Source of the DNA: Virgibacillus sp. MSP4-1
GTDB lineage: Bacteria > Bacillota > Bacilli > Bacillales > Alkalibacillaceae
Assembly: GCF_010092505.1 (NCBI RefSeq)
Contig: NZ_CP048021.1
Coordinates: 2,356,001-2,420,000, forward strand
Length of the DNA: 64,000 nt
Direction of reading: 5' to 3'
This document shows, one piece after another, positions 30,981 through 40,956 of the stretch. The notes below the pieces were generated by a model, which did no database searches, was not told the origin of the DNA, and saw only the letters and a list, made by a program, of their open reading frames with translations. A program made the position numbers and the translations under genes. Numbering within the stretch: position 1 is the stretch's first letter; the number at the start of each line of letters is the position of its first letter.

Positions 30981-31835
30981 TTAATTGTCGTACACGTAAA
31001 AGCCCCGGCCGGTTTTTCTGCCTAACCAGCCCGCTTTTACATATTTTCTCAGCAGCGGACATGGGCGGTATTTGCTGTCTCCAAAGCCCTCATATAGGAC
31101 CTCCATAATATACAGACAGGTATCAAGACCGATAAAATCCGCCAGAGTGAGCGGTCCCATCGGATGATTCATTCCAAGCTTCATTACTTCATCCACTGAT
31201 TCAGGTGTGGCTACCCCCTCATGGACGGTAAAAATTGCTTCATTTATCATCGGCATCAACACCCGATTGGAAACAAACCCGGGATAGTCGTTCACTTCCA
31301 CAGGGGTTTTGCTAAGAGCCTTAGTAGTTTGATCAATCGTTTGATAGGTTTCATCCGACGTTGCCAGTCCGCGGATCACTTCGACCAGCGGCATAACGGG
31401 CACAGGGTTCATAAAGTGCATGCCAATCACCTTCTCAGGGCGATTCGTAGCCGCGGCGATTTCCGTAATCGGCAGGGATGAAGTGTTGGAAGCTAAAATG
31501 GTATGCTCCGGTGTGACTTCATCCAGCTTACGGAATACTTTCGTTTTGACGTCCATATTTTCCACGACTGCTTCCACAACGAGATCACAGTCACCGGCAT
31601 CTTTTAAAGAGGTTGTGGTGGTCAGTTGGTTAAGCGCAGACGTCTTATCCTGCTCCGTGATCCGCTCCTTTTTTACCGACCGGGATAAATGTTTATCAAT
31701 CGTCTCGATCCCTTTGTTCAGGGCATCCTCGGAAATGTCGTTCAGTTTCACTTGAAAATTGGATTGAGCAAAAACCTGAGCGATCCCTGCCCCCATTTGC
31801 CCCGCACCAATGACCATAATTTTATTGGGCTGCAT
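30981..31835 (-). CDS. hbd: 3-hydroxybutyryl-CoA dehydrogenase
   Basis: NAD-dependent oxidation of 3-hydroxyacyl-CoA to 3-ketoacyl-CoA (or the reverse). 284 residues: Rossmann loop [16 protein letters not shown] at the N-terminus, catalytic His in [15 protein letters not shown] and the C-terminal dimer domain ([16 protein letters not shown]). It resembles MmgB/PaaH-type enzymes of Bacillus. An enoyl-CoA hydratase, needed between this step and the dehydrogenases, is not in the operon. ATG follows AAGGAGGGG. Confidence 0.94.
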   Translation of the reverse strand: MQPNKIMVIGAGQMGAGIAQVFAQSNFQVKLNDISEDALNKGIETIDKHLSRSVKKERITEQDKTSALNQLTTTTSLKDAGDCDLVVEAVVENMDVKTKVFRKLDEVTPEHTILASNTSSLPITEIAAATNRPEKVIGMHFMNPVPVMPLVEVIRGLATSDETYQTIDQTTKALSKTPVEVNDYPGFVSNRVLMPMINEAIFTVHEGVATPESVDEVMKLGMNHPMGPLTLADFIGLDTCLYIMEVLYEGFGDSKYRPCPLLRKYVKAGWLGRKTGRGFYVYDN

Positions 31836-31940
31836 ATCGTTCCCCTCCTTTGAACTTGGTGAATAGATTTATATTTTATTTGTTACTCGCTCCAAACGAA
31901 GATCTCCAGCCTGGGTCAGAGCTGTTCAGTCTGCCTGAAG

Positions 31941-33128
31941 CTAGGACTTCGGTACGTCTACCAGCACGGCATCACCCTGGCCGCCTCCGGAACAGATGGC
32001 TGCGATACCCAGTCCGCCACCACGTCGCTTTAATTCATAGATTAAGGTTAATAGAATCCGGGCACCACTCGCTCCGATTGGGTGTCCAAGGGCAACAGCG
32101 CCACCATTGACATTGACCTTCTCCGGGTCCACATCGGCAATTTTTCCACTGGCAAGGGCGACGGCAGCAAAGGCCTCATTGATTTCGAACAGATCAATAT
32201 CCTCCAGGGTTTTGCCCGATTTTTTCAGTAAGGAGTTAATGACTAATCCGGGTGTCTGCGGGAAATTTTCGGCTTCCACAGCAACCTCATCATGAGCAAG
32301 AATCGTGGCCATCGGAGTGTATCCTTCCTGTTTCGCTCGTTCATCTGACATAAGCAGCATCGCACCTGCTCCATCGTTGACGCCCGGCGCATTTCCGGCT
32401 GTGATGGTTCCATCTTTATCGAAGGCTGGTTTCAGTTTGCTAAGTTTTTCTACGGAGGTGTCTTTTCTTGGAGCTTCATCGGTGTCCACAACAACAGGTT
32501 CACCCTTGCGCTGCGGGATTTCCACGGGGACAATTTCCTCTGCAAGCCTTCCTGCTTCTATTGCCTGGGCAGCCCGTTGGTGACTGCGGTAGGCCCATTC
32601 ATCCTGAGCTTCACGAGTGAGCCCGTATTCCTGTGCGGTCTTATTGCCATACGTGCCCATGTGAACTCCGGCGAATGAGCAGGTTAATCCATCATGAACC
32701 ATCATGTCGACAACCTTCTGATCCCCCATTCGCATGCCAAATCTTGCCTTTGGTAAGAAGTAAGGGGCCTGGCTCATACTTTCCATACCACCGGCGATAA
32801 TAACCTCTTCATCTCCTGCTCGAATGATCTGGTCGGCTAACGTTACGCTGCGGAGACCTGAGGCGCACACTTTGTTAATGGTTTCCGTTTTGACCTCCCA
32901 GGGAAGGCCTGCTTCTCTGGCCGCCTGACGTGAAGGAATCTGACCCTGTCCTCCCTGAAGAACGCTTCCCATAATGACCTCATCAACGTTTTCCGGCGAA
33001 TAGCCAGCTTGCTCAAGTGCAGCCTTAATCGCTGTTCCTCCCAGTTTTGAGGCTGTAAGAGAACTTAAAGCTCCCCCTAGTTTGCCAAAAGGTGTTCTGG
33101 ACCCTGACACAATAACGCTTCTTGCCAT
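31941..33128 (-). CDS. thl: Acetyl-CoA C-acetyltransferase (thiolase)
   Basis: Cleaves acetoacetyl-CoA or condenses two acetyl-CoA. 395 residues with the acyl-accepting Cys in [12 protein letters not shown] near residue 88, the [10 protein letters not shown] histidine segment and the second Cys in [13 protein letters not shown]. The upstream region holds a near-consensus cre box and a 24-bp palindrome, so this gene probably opens its own transcript with carbon-catabolite and TetR control, followed by hbd, the dehydrogenases, meaB, tetR and icmF. ATG follows AGGGGAGG. Confidence 0.95.
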   Translation of the reverse strand: MARSVIVSGSRTPFGKLGGALSSLTASKLGGTAIKAALEQAGYSPENVDEVIMGSVLQGGQGQIPSRQAAREAGLPWEVKTETINKVCASGLRSVTLADQIIRAGDEEVIIAGGMESMSQAPYFLPKARFGMRMGDQKVVDMMVHDGLTCSFAGVHMGTYGNKTAQEYGLTREAQDEWAYRSHQRAAQAIEAGRLAEEIVPVEIPQRKGEPVVVDTDEAPRKDTSVEKLSKLKPAFDKDGTITAGNAPGVNDGAGAMLLMSDERAKQEGYTPMATILAHDEVAVEAENFPQTPGLVINSLLKKSGKTLEDIDLFEINEAFAAVALASGKIADVDPEKVNVNGGAVALGHPIGASGARILLTLIYELKRRGGGLGIAAICSGGGQGDAVLVDVPKS

Positions 33129-33153
33129 ATTAAATCCTCCCCTTAAACAGAAT

Positions 33154-33170
33154 TTGATAACGTTTTCAAA
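33154..33170 (-). promoter_or_regulatory. Candidate cre (CcpA) site upstream of thl
   Basis: On the minus strand TGAAAACGTTATCA fits the cre consensus TGWAARCGNTWNCA. It sits about 30 bases upstream of the thl start codon, where CcpA binding would repress. Confidence 0.65.
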
Positions 33171-33175
33171 ACAGG

Positions 33176-33199
33176 TTGATTGAACGCTCGCTCAATCAA
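33176..33199. promoter_or_regulatory. 24-bp palindrome upstream of thl, candidate TetR operator
   Basis: TTGATTGA and TCAATCAA arms flank an 8-bp centre; inner TGAACG/CGCTCA halves resemble TetR-type fatty-acid operators. It adjoins the cre site and lies in the promoter region of the operon that encodes a TetR-family protein. Confidence 0.6.
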
Positions 33200-33204
33200 T
33201 ATTC

Positions 33205-33245
33205 AAAAGGCAGGGCCACCCCTGCTTTCGCCTCTTACTTAAGAG
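33205..33245 (-). terminator. Hairpins after fadF
   Basis: Minus strand: GCCTCTT/AAGAGGC hairpin, then GCAGGG-GTGG-CCCTGC followed by CTTTTG. A probable partial terminator between fadF and thl. Confidence 0.5.
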
Positions 33246-33320
33246 GCACATTCAGGTGATGACCACTGCTTCCACTTCCCAGTTTCATCCTTTACGAATT
33301 TTATGTTTAGCTTGCTTCCA

Positions 33321-35462
33321 TTATGAAGCGGTTTTTTCCTCTTTTTCGTCTCCGAAAATGGACTTGGCTAACACTTCAGCTACATCCATTGTGCTCACAT
33401 CCTCTTCCACTTCTTTTGCCTTCGTTCCGTCGCTTAACATCGTCAGACAGAATGGACATGCACTTGCGATCGTATTTGGATCGGTTTCCAGTGCCTGTTC
33501 TGTACGGGCAACATTCACACGATTTCCGGTTTTCTCTTCTGTCCACATCAGTCCTCCGCCAGCACCACAGCACATGGAATTCTCCCTGCTGCGCTCCATT
33601 TCCACCACTGTTACACCAGGGATGGCTTTTAGTACGTCACGGGGTTCTTCATAAACCTCGTTGTAGCGTCCCAAGTAACAGGAGTCGTGGTAGGTAATAC
33701 GTTCTTTCACCTCATGTTCAGGGGTTAGGCGTCCTTCTTCCACAAGCTTTGCCAGGAATTCGGTATGATGGTAAACTTCGGCCTCCAAACCGAAATCCGG
33801 ATATTCATTTTTAAAGACGTTGTATGCGTGAGGGTCTGTTGTGACAATCTTTTTCACGCCATTTTTCTCGAAATCCTTAATGTTTTTCTCTGCCAGCTCC
33901 TGGAATAAAAATTCATTCCCCAGACGACGGGCTGTGTCTCCGGAGTTACGCTCTTTGTTTCCAAGAATGGCGAATTTCACACCAGCCTTATTCATAAGAC
34001 GGGCAAAATCCTGAACAATCTTTTGACTGCGGTTGTCGTAAGATCCCATCGCGCCAACCCAGAAAAGATATTCGAAGTCTTCCTCTTCCTTCTTAAGCTC
34101 TTTTACAGTTGGCACATAAAGATTCTCATCGGCATCACGCCAGTTCTGACGCTCCTTCTTGGATAGTCCCCAAGGGTTACCCTGACGCTCAATATTCATC
34201 ATGGCACGCTGAGCATCCGGATCCATTTTTCCTTCTGTCAAAACCAGATAACGACGAAGGTCAATGATTTTGTCCACGTGCTCGTTCATCACCGGGCAGG
34301 CATCCTCACAGTTACGGCAGGTTGTGCAAGCCCATAGTTCTTCTTCAGTGATCACATCGCCAATCAGGTTTGTTGATTCCATGGCTTCAATAGTTGCAGC
34401 GGCTTCATCCTGGCCACTGTAGCCTTCCTTTGCCATTTTGGCCAGCTGATTTCCTTCTGTTCCAGCGAATGCATAGGATGGAACCCATGGTGATTTACCT
34501 GTGACCACTGCACCTTTTTCCGTAAGATGGTCTCTTAATTTTACAATCAGGTCCATTGGTGACAGCATTTTTCCACTGCCAGCAGCTGGACAAACGTTTG
34601 TACAACGCCCGCATTCCACACAGGCATAAAAATCAATCATCTGGAGCTGATCGAAATCCTCAATTTTTCCAACACCAAAGGAAACGTCTTCTTCGTCCTC
34701 TTCATCAATATTAAAGTCGATTTTGGACAGCTTCCCTGGTGGGTCATTACGACTCAGGAACACATTTGTCGGTGCTGCCAACAGGTGTGCGTGCTTGGAT
34801 TGCGGCACGTATACCAGGAATGACAACAATGCGATTAAATGGATCCACCAGGCTACAAAGAACACAACCGCTGCTGCTGTTGGGCTCATCCACGCGAATG
34901 CTGCGGCAATGCCTGATGCAACAGGTTCAGTCCATGTAAGCTCCTCGCCATGCCAGACAATCTCCATTCCATTTCCAAGTAATACGGACAACATTAAAGT
35001 TCCAATAAAAATGAGTACGAGTCCTGCTTTAAAACCTCTCTTCAGGCGGACAAGCTTTTCAATATAACGGCGATAAAACGCCCAGATAACGGCAATCAGA
35101 ATCATTAAGGTTACAAGTTCCTGGAAAAAGGTAAAGCCAGGATACAAAAATCCAAGCGGTAGATGAGACCCTGTGGCCAGTCCCTTCCAGATAAAATCAA
35201 TGGCCCCAAACTGAACGAGAAGGAAGCCGTAAAACATCATGACGTGTATAGTCCCTGACTTTTTATCCTTCAGCAGCTTCTTCTGGCCAAACACATTCAC
35301 CATGACTTTGTTGATGCGTTCCTTCCAGGCCTTGTCAATTTCCACTTTTCTGCCCATTTTAATATAGGCAATTCGGGTGCGAACCACCTGAACAAACAAC
35401 CCTAATGCGTAAACGGTTACAGCTAAAAATAAAATCCAATTGATGACTTCCAGTGTATTCAT
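33321..35462 (-). CDS. fadF: Membrane iron-sulfur oxidoreductase FadF
   Basis: Thought to pass electrons from acyl-CoA dehydrogenases (through ETF) to quinone. 713 residues: an N-terminal membrane part with about six hydrophobic helices (NarI-like, residues 1-230), two 4Fe-4S clusters (CVECGRCTNVCP near 285 and CTTCRNCEDACP near 385), then two CCG domains (HDSCYLGRYNE and MCCGAGGG). It matches B. subtilis YwjF. Transcription probably starts at 35553-35580 under the TetR operator. ATG follows a G-rich site. Confidence 0.93.
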   Translation of the reverse strand: MNTLEVINWILFLAVTVYALGLFVQVVRTRIAYIKMGRKVEIDKAWKERINKVMVNVFGQKKLLKDKKSGTIHVMMFYGFLLVQFGAIDFIWKGLATGSHLPLGFLYPGFTFFQELVTLMILIAVIWAFYRRYIEKLVRLKRGFKAGLVLIFIGTLMLSVLLGNGMEIVWHGEELTWTEPVASGIAAAFAWMSPTAAAVVFFVAWWIHLIALLSFLVYVPQSKHAHLLAAPTNVFLSRNDPPGKLSKIDFNIDEEDEEDVSFGVGKIEDFDQLQMIDFYACVECGRCTNVCPAAGSGKMLSPMDLIVKLRDHLTEKGAVVTGKSPWVPSYAFAGTEGNQLAKMAKEGYSGQDEAAATIEAMESTNLIGDVITEEELWACTTCRNCEDACPVMNEHVDKIIDLRRYLVLTEGKMDPDAQRAMMNIERQGNPWGLSKKERQNWRDADENLYVPTVKELKKEEEDFEYLFWVGAMGSYDNRSQKIVQDFARLMNKAGVKFAILGNKERNSGDTARRLGNEFLFQELAEKNIKDFEKNGVKKIVTTDPHAYNVFKNEYPDFGLEAEVYHHTEFLAKLVEEGRLTPEHEVKERITYHDSCYLGRYNEVYEEPRDVLKAIPGVTVVEMERSRENSMCCGAGGGLMWTEEKTGNRVNVARTEQALETDPNTIASACPFCLTMLSDGTKAKEVEEDVSTMDVAEVLAKSIFGDEKEEKTAS

Positions 35463-35552
35463 CCTCTGCCCCCCAGTCCTATTCTTACAAGTTGTAATTT
35501 TGGTTCCGTATTTTTTGGAAACGAACTAATTTTCAGACTCTTATAGTACTAC

Positions 35553-35580
35553 TTTAAATTATGAATGAACATTCAGTCAA
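35553..35580 (-). promoter_or_regulatory. fadF promoter overlapped by a TGAATG-N2-CATTCA operator
   Basis: Minus strand: TTGACT (35575-35580), 16-bp spacer, TTTAAA (35553-35558). The spacer contains TGAATGTTCATTCA (35562-35575), a perfect inverted repeat like the FadR box (TGAATGAMTANTCATTCA) but with a shorter centre. Confidence 0.65.
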
Positions 35581-35658
35581 TACCCTGAGGCAATTTATTT
35601 TGGTTTAGCCTGTTTCCTTTGCGAGAATAATATAGTGGAGAAAGGAGAATGGACAACG

Positions 35659-36849
35659 TTGATATTTATAATCATAAGCCTTGTATTTATATTCCTTCTA
35701 TTTTTTATCTGGCTTGACCTTTATTTGGGTCAAAAAAGTCATTTTAAACATTCACAGTCTCTTTCATTTCCCTTGTCCAGCGCCCAGGTAAAGCTTTTTC
35801 AATCGGGACACTCTTTATATGATGATATGTTCCGCGCGATTAAGGATGCAAAAAAGGAGATTAATCTGCAGTTTTATATCGTGAAGCGTGATGAAGTCGG
35901 TGAAAAGCTCCTGGACCTGCTGGAAGATAAAGCACAGGAAGGGATTGCCGTGAAACTTTTAGTGGACCGTCTCGGCGGCTATCAATTTGGACCGTCCACC
36001 CTTAAACGGCTGCGAAATGCAGGCGTTGACTTTGCCTTCAGTTCAAGACCGGGATTTCCTTATTTATTTTATAAATTGAACCGGCGAAATCATCGGAAAA
36101 TCGTCGTCATTGACGGGAATCTCGCCTACACTGGCGGATTTAACATCGGCCGTGAGTATGTAGGCAAAGATACGAATTTTAATCATTGGCGCGATTATCA
36201 TTTGAAATTATACGGGAAGGCCGCCCATCACCTGCAGCAGGTATATCAGGCGGACTGGCAGGAAAGTGCAGGTCCTGTGGAAGTCTATGAGCCCGAGTTA
36301 AAAGAGGAAAATCAGGAAGTCAAAATCATGGCAACAGACGGACGCGATCTTGAAAGCACATTTTTTCAATTTCTCAATTCTGCCCGTGAAGAAGTCATCA
36401 TCGGTTCGCCTTATTTTATTCCGAGCAAAACCCTTCTTAGCGGGATCAGAGCTGCTCTTAACAAGGGAGTATCCATTAAAATACTTGTACCGATGAAGGC
36501 TGATCATCCACTTGTGAAAGAGGGAGGCATCCCTTATTTGTTTGACCTGAAAAAAGCCGGTGCAGAAGTCCGGCTGTTCGATCAGGGCTTCTACCACGGA
36601 AAATTAATTGTCGTGGATGACAAATTGTGCGACATCGGCACCGCCAACTTTGACCGGCGCAGCCTGTTCCTGAATAAAGAAGTCAATGCGATTTTATATG
36701 ACCGAGGCTTTATTCAGGAGGTCAGAGGCAAATATATGGAGGACTTTAACGCAAGTGTGGAGCTCAGTGAAAAATGGTACAGACAGCTGAGCTGGACGAC
36801 TAAAAGAGTGAAGATCCCGCTCGCACGTCTGATGCGGCGGTGGCTGTGA
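35659..36849 (+). CDS. clsB: Cardiolipin synthase / phospholipase D family protein
   Basis: Membrane enzyme joining two phosphatidylglycerols to cardiolipin. An N-terminal hydrophobic helix is followed by two PLD HKD motifs, NHRKIVVIDGNLAYTGG and YHGKLIVVDDKLCDIGTAN. From the TTG at 35659 (AAAGGAG 11 bases upstream) it has 396 residues and starts like B. subtilis YwjE; a GTG at 35635 would add eight residues but has no ribosome-binding site. It is divergent from fadF, as in B. subtilis, and its 3' end runs into array 2. Confidence 0.9.
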   Translation: MIFIIISLVFIFLLFFIWLDLYLGQKSHFKHSQSLSFPLSSAQVKLFQSGHSLYDDMFRAIKDAKKEINLQFYIVKRDEVGEKLLDLLEDKAQEGIAVKLLVDRLGGYQFGPSTLKRLRNAGVDFAFSSRPGFPYLFYKLNRRNHRKIVVIDGNLAYTGGFNIGREYVGKDTNFNHWRDYHLKLYGKAAHHLQQVYQADWQESAGPVEVYEPELKEENQEVKIMATDGRDLESTFFQFLNSAREEVIIGSPYFIPSKTLLSGIRAALNKGVSIKILVPMKADHPLVKEGGIPYLFDLKKAGAEVRLFDQGFYHGKLIVVDDKLCDIGTANFDRRSLFLNKEVNAILYDRGFIQEVRGKYMEDFNASVELSEKWYRQLSWTTKRVKIPLARLMRRWL

Positions 36850-36852
36850 AGG

Positions 36853-38530
36853 CTGTGGTGCTGGCATGGGATTGAGCGGGTTTTGACGGAATTAAGCCTG
36901 AATGGCGGGGATTAAGCTGGGTTGGCCGGGATTGTGCCGGGTTGACCGGGATTATGCTGATTTGTCGGGAATTGAGCCGGTTTGACCGGGATTGAGCGGG
37001 TCCGGCCGGAATTGAGCCGATCCACCCGGGATTGAGCCGGTTTGACCGGGATTGAGCGGGTCCGGCCGGAATTGAGCTGATCCACCCGGGATTGAGCCGG
37101 TTTGACCGGGATTGAGCGGGTCCGGCCGGAATTGAGCTGATCCACCCGGGATTGAGCCGGGTTGGCGGGGATTGAGCCGGTCCGGCCGCGATTGTGCTGA
37201 TTTGTCGGGAATTGAGCCGGTTTACCGGCAATTAAACCTTTTTACCCAGATTTCAACCTTCAAGATGCTGAATTCGTCCTGTTTTAAAATTTTTTCATCC
37301 AGTTTTGAAATGAATTCATCCTGTTTTCTCAATCATTAAGCCAGCATGCGGCGAATCTGGCTAAAAATTCATTAATTAAGCCCGTTTCCTCTGATTCAAG
37401 CCTGAATCCGAGGAATCAATCCTAAACGCCTGGAATTGAGCCGGTTTGACCCGATTTGAGCCGACCAAGCCAAAATTTAGCCGAGCCACCCGGAATTGAG
37501 CCGAGCCATCCGGAATTGAGCCGTTCACACAGGAATTGAGCCGAACCACCCGGAATTCAGCCGATTCACCCCGGATTCAGCCGATCCAACCGGGATTGAG
37601 CCGATCCACCCGGGATTGAGCCGGTTTACCGGCAATTAAACCTTTTTACCCAGATTTCAACCTTCAAGATGCTGAATTCGTCCTGTTTTAAAATTTTTTC
37701 ATCCAGTTTTGAAATGAATTCATCCTGTTTTCTCAATCATTAAGCCAGCATGCGGCGAATCTGGCTAAAAATTCATTAATTAAGCCCGTTTCCTCTGATT
37801 CAAGCCTGAATCCGAGGAATCAATCCTAAACGCCGGGAATTGAGCCGGTTTGACCCGATTTGAGCCGACCAAGCCAAAATTTAGCCGAGCCACCCGGAAT
37901 TGAGCCGATCACACAGGAATTGAGCCGAACCACCCGGAATTCAGCCGATTCACCCCGGATTCAGCCGATCCACCCGGGATTGAGCCGGTTTACCGGCAAT
38001 TAAACCTTTTTACCCAGATTTCAACCTTCAAGATGCTGAATTCGTCCTGTTTTAAAATTTTTTCATCCAGTTTTGAAATGAATTCATCCTGTTTTCTCAA
38101 TCATTAAGCCAGCATGCGGCGAATCTGGCTAAAAATTCATTAATTAAGCCCGTTTCCTCTGATTCAAGCCTGAATCCGAGGAATCAATCCTAAACGCCGG
38201 GAATTGAGCCGGTTTGACCCGATTTGAGCCGACCAAGCCAAAATTTAGCCGAGCCACCCGGAATTGAGCCGATCACACAGGAATTGAGCCGAACCACCCG
38301 GAATTCAGCCGATTCACCCCGGATTCAGCCGATCCAACCGGGATTGAGCCGAGCCAGCCGGGATTGAGCCGAGCCAGCCGGAATTGAGCCGATCACAAAG
38401 GAATTGAGCCGAACCACCCGGAATTCAGCCGATTCACCCCGAATTCAGCCGTTCCACCGGGAATTGAACCGTTCACACAAGAATTCAGCCAATCTCACAG
38501 CAATTAAGCCCAAATCAGACCAATCAATCC
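36853..38530. repeat. Array of degenerate 20-bp repeats (array 2)
   Basis: 1.7 kb between the convergent clsB and argS. Units such as GGGATTGAGCCGGTTTGACC follow one another at 20 bp, with 21-bp steps in AT-rich stretches. Read on the other strand the core is CGGCTCAATTCC, the same family as array 1 in opposite orientation. A long block beginning ATTGAGCCGGTTTACC occurs at 37211, 37615 and 37979. Long open frames here are by-products of the period (three units equal 20 codons) and have no ribosome-binding site. Confidence 0.88.
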
Positions 38531-38606
38531 ACACCCACACCCATACCCATACCTCATCCCACACCCGCGCGCACGTGCACAACCAGACCAGAGCTTAAAC
38601 TCATAT

Positions 38607-38637
38607 AAAAAAGCCTCCCATAGCGGGAGGCTTTTTT
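38607..38637. terminator. Bidirectional terminator between array 2 and argS
   Basis: AAGCCTCCC-ATA-GCGGGAGGCTT hairpin with A and T runs on both sides, seven bases past the argS stop. Confidence 0.9.
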
Positions 38638-38643
38638 CATGTA

Positions 38644-40317
38644 TTACATCTTCTGCGGTGCGTGCACGCCAATCAGGTTCATGGCATTAGCCAGGGTGAT
38701 GCGCACGGCTTCAATCAAAGCTAGGCGGGCTTTGCTGAGTTCCATTTGGTCGGAGTTGATGACTTTTTCTGCATTATAAAAGCTGTGCAGGTCGGATGCC
38801 AAATCGTAAATGTACTGGGTGACCCGGTGCGGCGTACGTTTTACCGCTGAGTCTCCAACGATCTGCGGGAATTCTCCCAAGCGCTTCAGCAGGTCAATTT
38901 CTTTTTCCGATTGCAGCAGGTTTAAATCTGCTTGTGCATTTGGTTCGAGGCCTTTCTCCTCGGCCTGGCGCAGCATGCTGCAAATCCGGGCATGAGCGTA
39001 TTGGACGTAGTAAACAGGGTTTTCATTGGACTCGGATGTTGCCAGATCCATGTCGAAGTCCAGATGTGTATCGTTCGAGCGCATCACGAAGAAATAACGT
39101 ACGGCATCAAGGCCTACTTCCTCAGCCAGTTCCACCATCGTCACGGCTTTTCCGGTACGCTTACTCATTTTGACGATTTCGCCGTCCTGAATCAGATTGA
39201 CCATTTGAATAATGGAAACCTCTAGCTGTTCCGGATTATAGCCGAGTGCTTCAATGGCAGCTTTCATCCTTGGAATATATCCGTGGTGATCCGCGCCCCA
39301 GACATTGATGAGCGTATCAAAACCGCGGTCGAATTTATTCTGGTGGTAAGCAATGTCCGGTGTTAAATACGTATAGTTTCCGTCCTTTTTCACCAGTACA
39401 CGGTCCTTATCATCGTTGAATTCCGTTGTCTTAAACCAGACCGCACCATCTTTTTCATACAAATAGTCATTTTCTTTAAGATAGTCCAGGGTTTGCTGTA
39501 CTTTTCCTTCTTCATAAAGGGAGGTTTCCGAAAACCAGTTGTCAAACGGCACACGGTAGTCCTCCAGGTCCTTTTTAATCCGGTCCAGCAGGAAGTCGAG
39601 TCCGTACTGTCTGCAGAATTGCACACGGGCTTCCTCTGACTCCTGAACCCACTTTTCGCCATATTCCTTTGCCATCTTTTCACCGAGCTCTACGATGTCC
39701 TTACCATGGTAGCCATCTTCCGGCATATCAAAATCCGTATGACCGAGCGCCTGCATATAGCGCGCTTCCACAGATTTTGCCAAATGGTTCATCTGGTTGC
39801 CAGCATCGTTAATATAATATTCCCTCTGCACCTCATAGCCTGCTTTTTCCATAATGTTCGCGAGGGAATCTCCAAATACGGCTCCGCGGGCATGCCCTAA
39901 GTGAAGAGTTCCTGTTGGGTTGGCCGAGACAAATTCAATCTGGACCTTTTCTCCCTCACCCGCATTTGTTTTTCCGTAGTCTTCCTGGTCCTTCAGAATG
40001 GTTGGAATTAAGTCGGTTAAATAGGCCGTATCCAGGAAGAAGTTGATAAATCCGGGCCCGGCAATTTCAATATTTTTAATCGACGCTTTGGACTGGTCAA
40101 AATTCGCTACGATGTCCTCGGCAATTTGACGGGGGGCCTTTTTCGCAATACGTGCAAGCTGCATCGCCATGTTTGTGGCATAATCTCCGTGTGCCTTTTC
40201 TTTCGGTGTTTCAAGAACGACTTCCGGCAGCTGCTCCTCTGTGGCAAGGCCGGCCTTCACAACTGCCTGAGCAATTTCAGCTTTTAATTTCTGTTCGGTT
40301 TTTTCGACTATGTTCAT
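38644..40317 (-). CDS. argS: Arginyl-tRNA synthetase
   Basis: Class I synthetase of 557 residues. HIGH-type motif in [18 protein letters not shown] (near 130), KMSKR as [11 protein letters not shown] (near 378), N-terminal Add1 domain and C-terminal DALR anticodon domain. It starts five bases past the ywiB stop, so both are probably translated from one message, as in B. subtilis. Confidence 0.97.
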   Translation of the reverse strand: MNIVEKTEQKLKAEIAQAVVKAGLATEEQLPEVVLETPKEKAHGDYATNMAMQLARIAKKAPRQIAEDIVANFDQSKASIKNIEIAGPGFINFFLDTAYLTDLIPTILKDQEDYGKTNAGEGEKVQIEFVSANPTGTLHLGHARGAVFGDSLANIMEKAGYEVQREYYINDAGNQMNHLAKSVEARYMQALGHTDFDMPEDGYHGKDIVELGEKMAKEYGEKWVQESEEARVQFCRQYGLDFLLDRIKKDLEDYRVPFDNWFSETSLYEEGKVQQTLDYLKENDYLYEKDGAVWFKTTEFNDDKDRVLVKKDGNYTYLTPDIAYHQNKFDRGFDTLINVWGADHHGYIPRMKAAIEALGYNPEQLEVSIIQMVNLIQDGEIVKMSKRTGKAVTMVELAEEVGLDAVRYFFVMRSNDTHLDFDMDLATSESNENPVYYVQYAHARICSMLRQAEEKGLEPNAQADLNLLQSEKEIDLLKRLGEFPQIVGDSAVKRTPHRVTQYIYDLASDLHSFYNAEKVINSDQMELSKARLALIEAVRITLANAMNLIGVHAPQKM

Positions 40318-40322
40318 TTCCT

Positions 40323-40754
40323 TTACTCCCTTTCATATGTAAGCGTCAGTTTATGTCTTTGGGGTTCCTGCTGATTAAGGCTTAACGAATACGAGATGGA
40401 GAGCCTGCCCTCATCTCCATTCCCGCTTCTGGAAAAATCAATCTGGTTCGTTTTCGTTTCCATATGCATCGTCCCATATGGATGATAATATGTGCTTTCG
40501 GTTGCACGGTTTTCTCTGAAGATCTGGTTCATTTTCACAGTGCCCTTACGTTTGATGGTCACTTTATCAGAGGTGATGGTCGTCATATTTTTCACACTGT
40601 TCCCATCCTCGTCCTGCTCATTAAAAATTAAAACCAGGGAATCTCCATTGTCATAGCATTTCCCTCTGCCAGTCACACCCATTTGCTCCCGGGCGTTATC
40701 ATCGGTTATGTCCGTTTTTACTGTTACTTTAACACTCATCGGTTCTGTAGCCAA
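40323..40754 (-). CDS. ywiB: YwiB family beta-barrel protein (DUF1934)
   Basis: Small calycin-like beta-barrel protein of unknown function, about 143 residues. Beta-rich pattern with KVTVKTDI near the start and ending [10 protein letters not shown]. The TTG at 40754 has GGAGAG seven bases upstream; an ATG five codons later lacks a good site, and the ATG at 40844 would add 30 unrelated residues. Upstream of argS as in B. subtilis. No signal peptide is visible. Confidence 0.8.
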   Translation of the reverse strand: MATEPMSVKVTVKTDITDDNAREQMGVTGRGKCYDNGDSLVLIFNEQDEDGNSVKNMTTITSDKVTIKRKGTVKMNQIFRENRATESTYYHPYGTMHMETKTNQIDFSRSGNGDEGRLSISYSLSLNQQEPQRHKLTLTYERE

Positions 40755-40956
40755 GATGAATCTCTCCGATCCGTGATGTAGGTCTATCCTATTATAAAGA
40801 TTTCCGTTCAATTTCTCAAATCCCTCATCTGCATACCCGTTCATACTTGATAAAAAATTGTCGCACGGGCTGTTATTTTATCGTTTAAAATGATGCTGCT
40901 GTTTCCATACTGTTAGTAGCTTGCATCTGTGTAACAAAACGAAAGGTGGAACTCGT

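Noticed and set aside
36800-37231. Minus-strand frame of 143 codons with a repeating SIPAGPAQSRSN-type peptide
   Set aside because: It is created by the 20-bp repeats (three units equal 20 codons), has no ribosome-binding site and overlaps clsB; not a gene.
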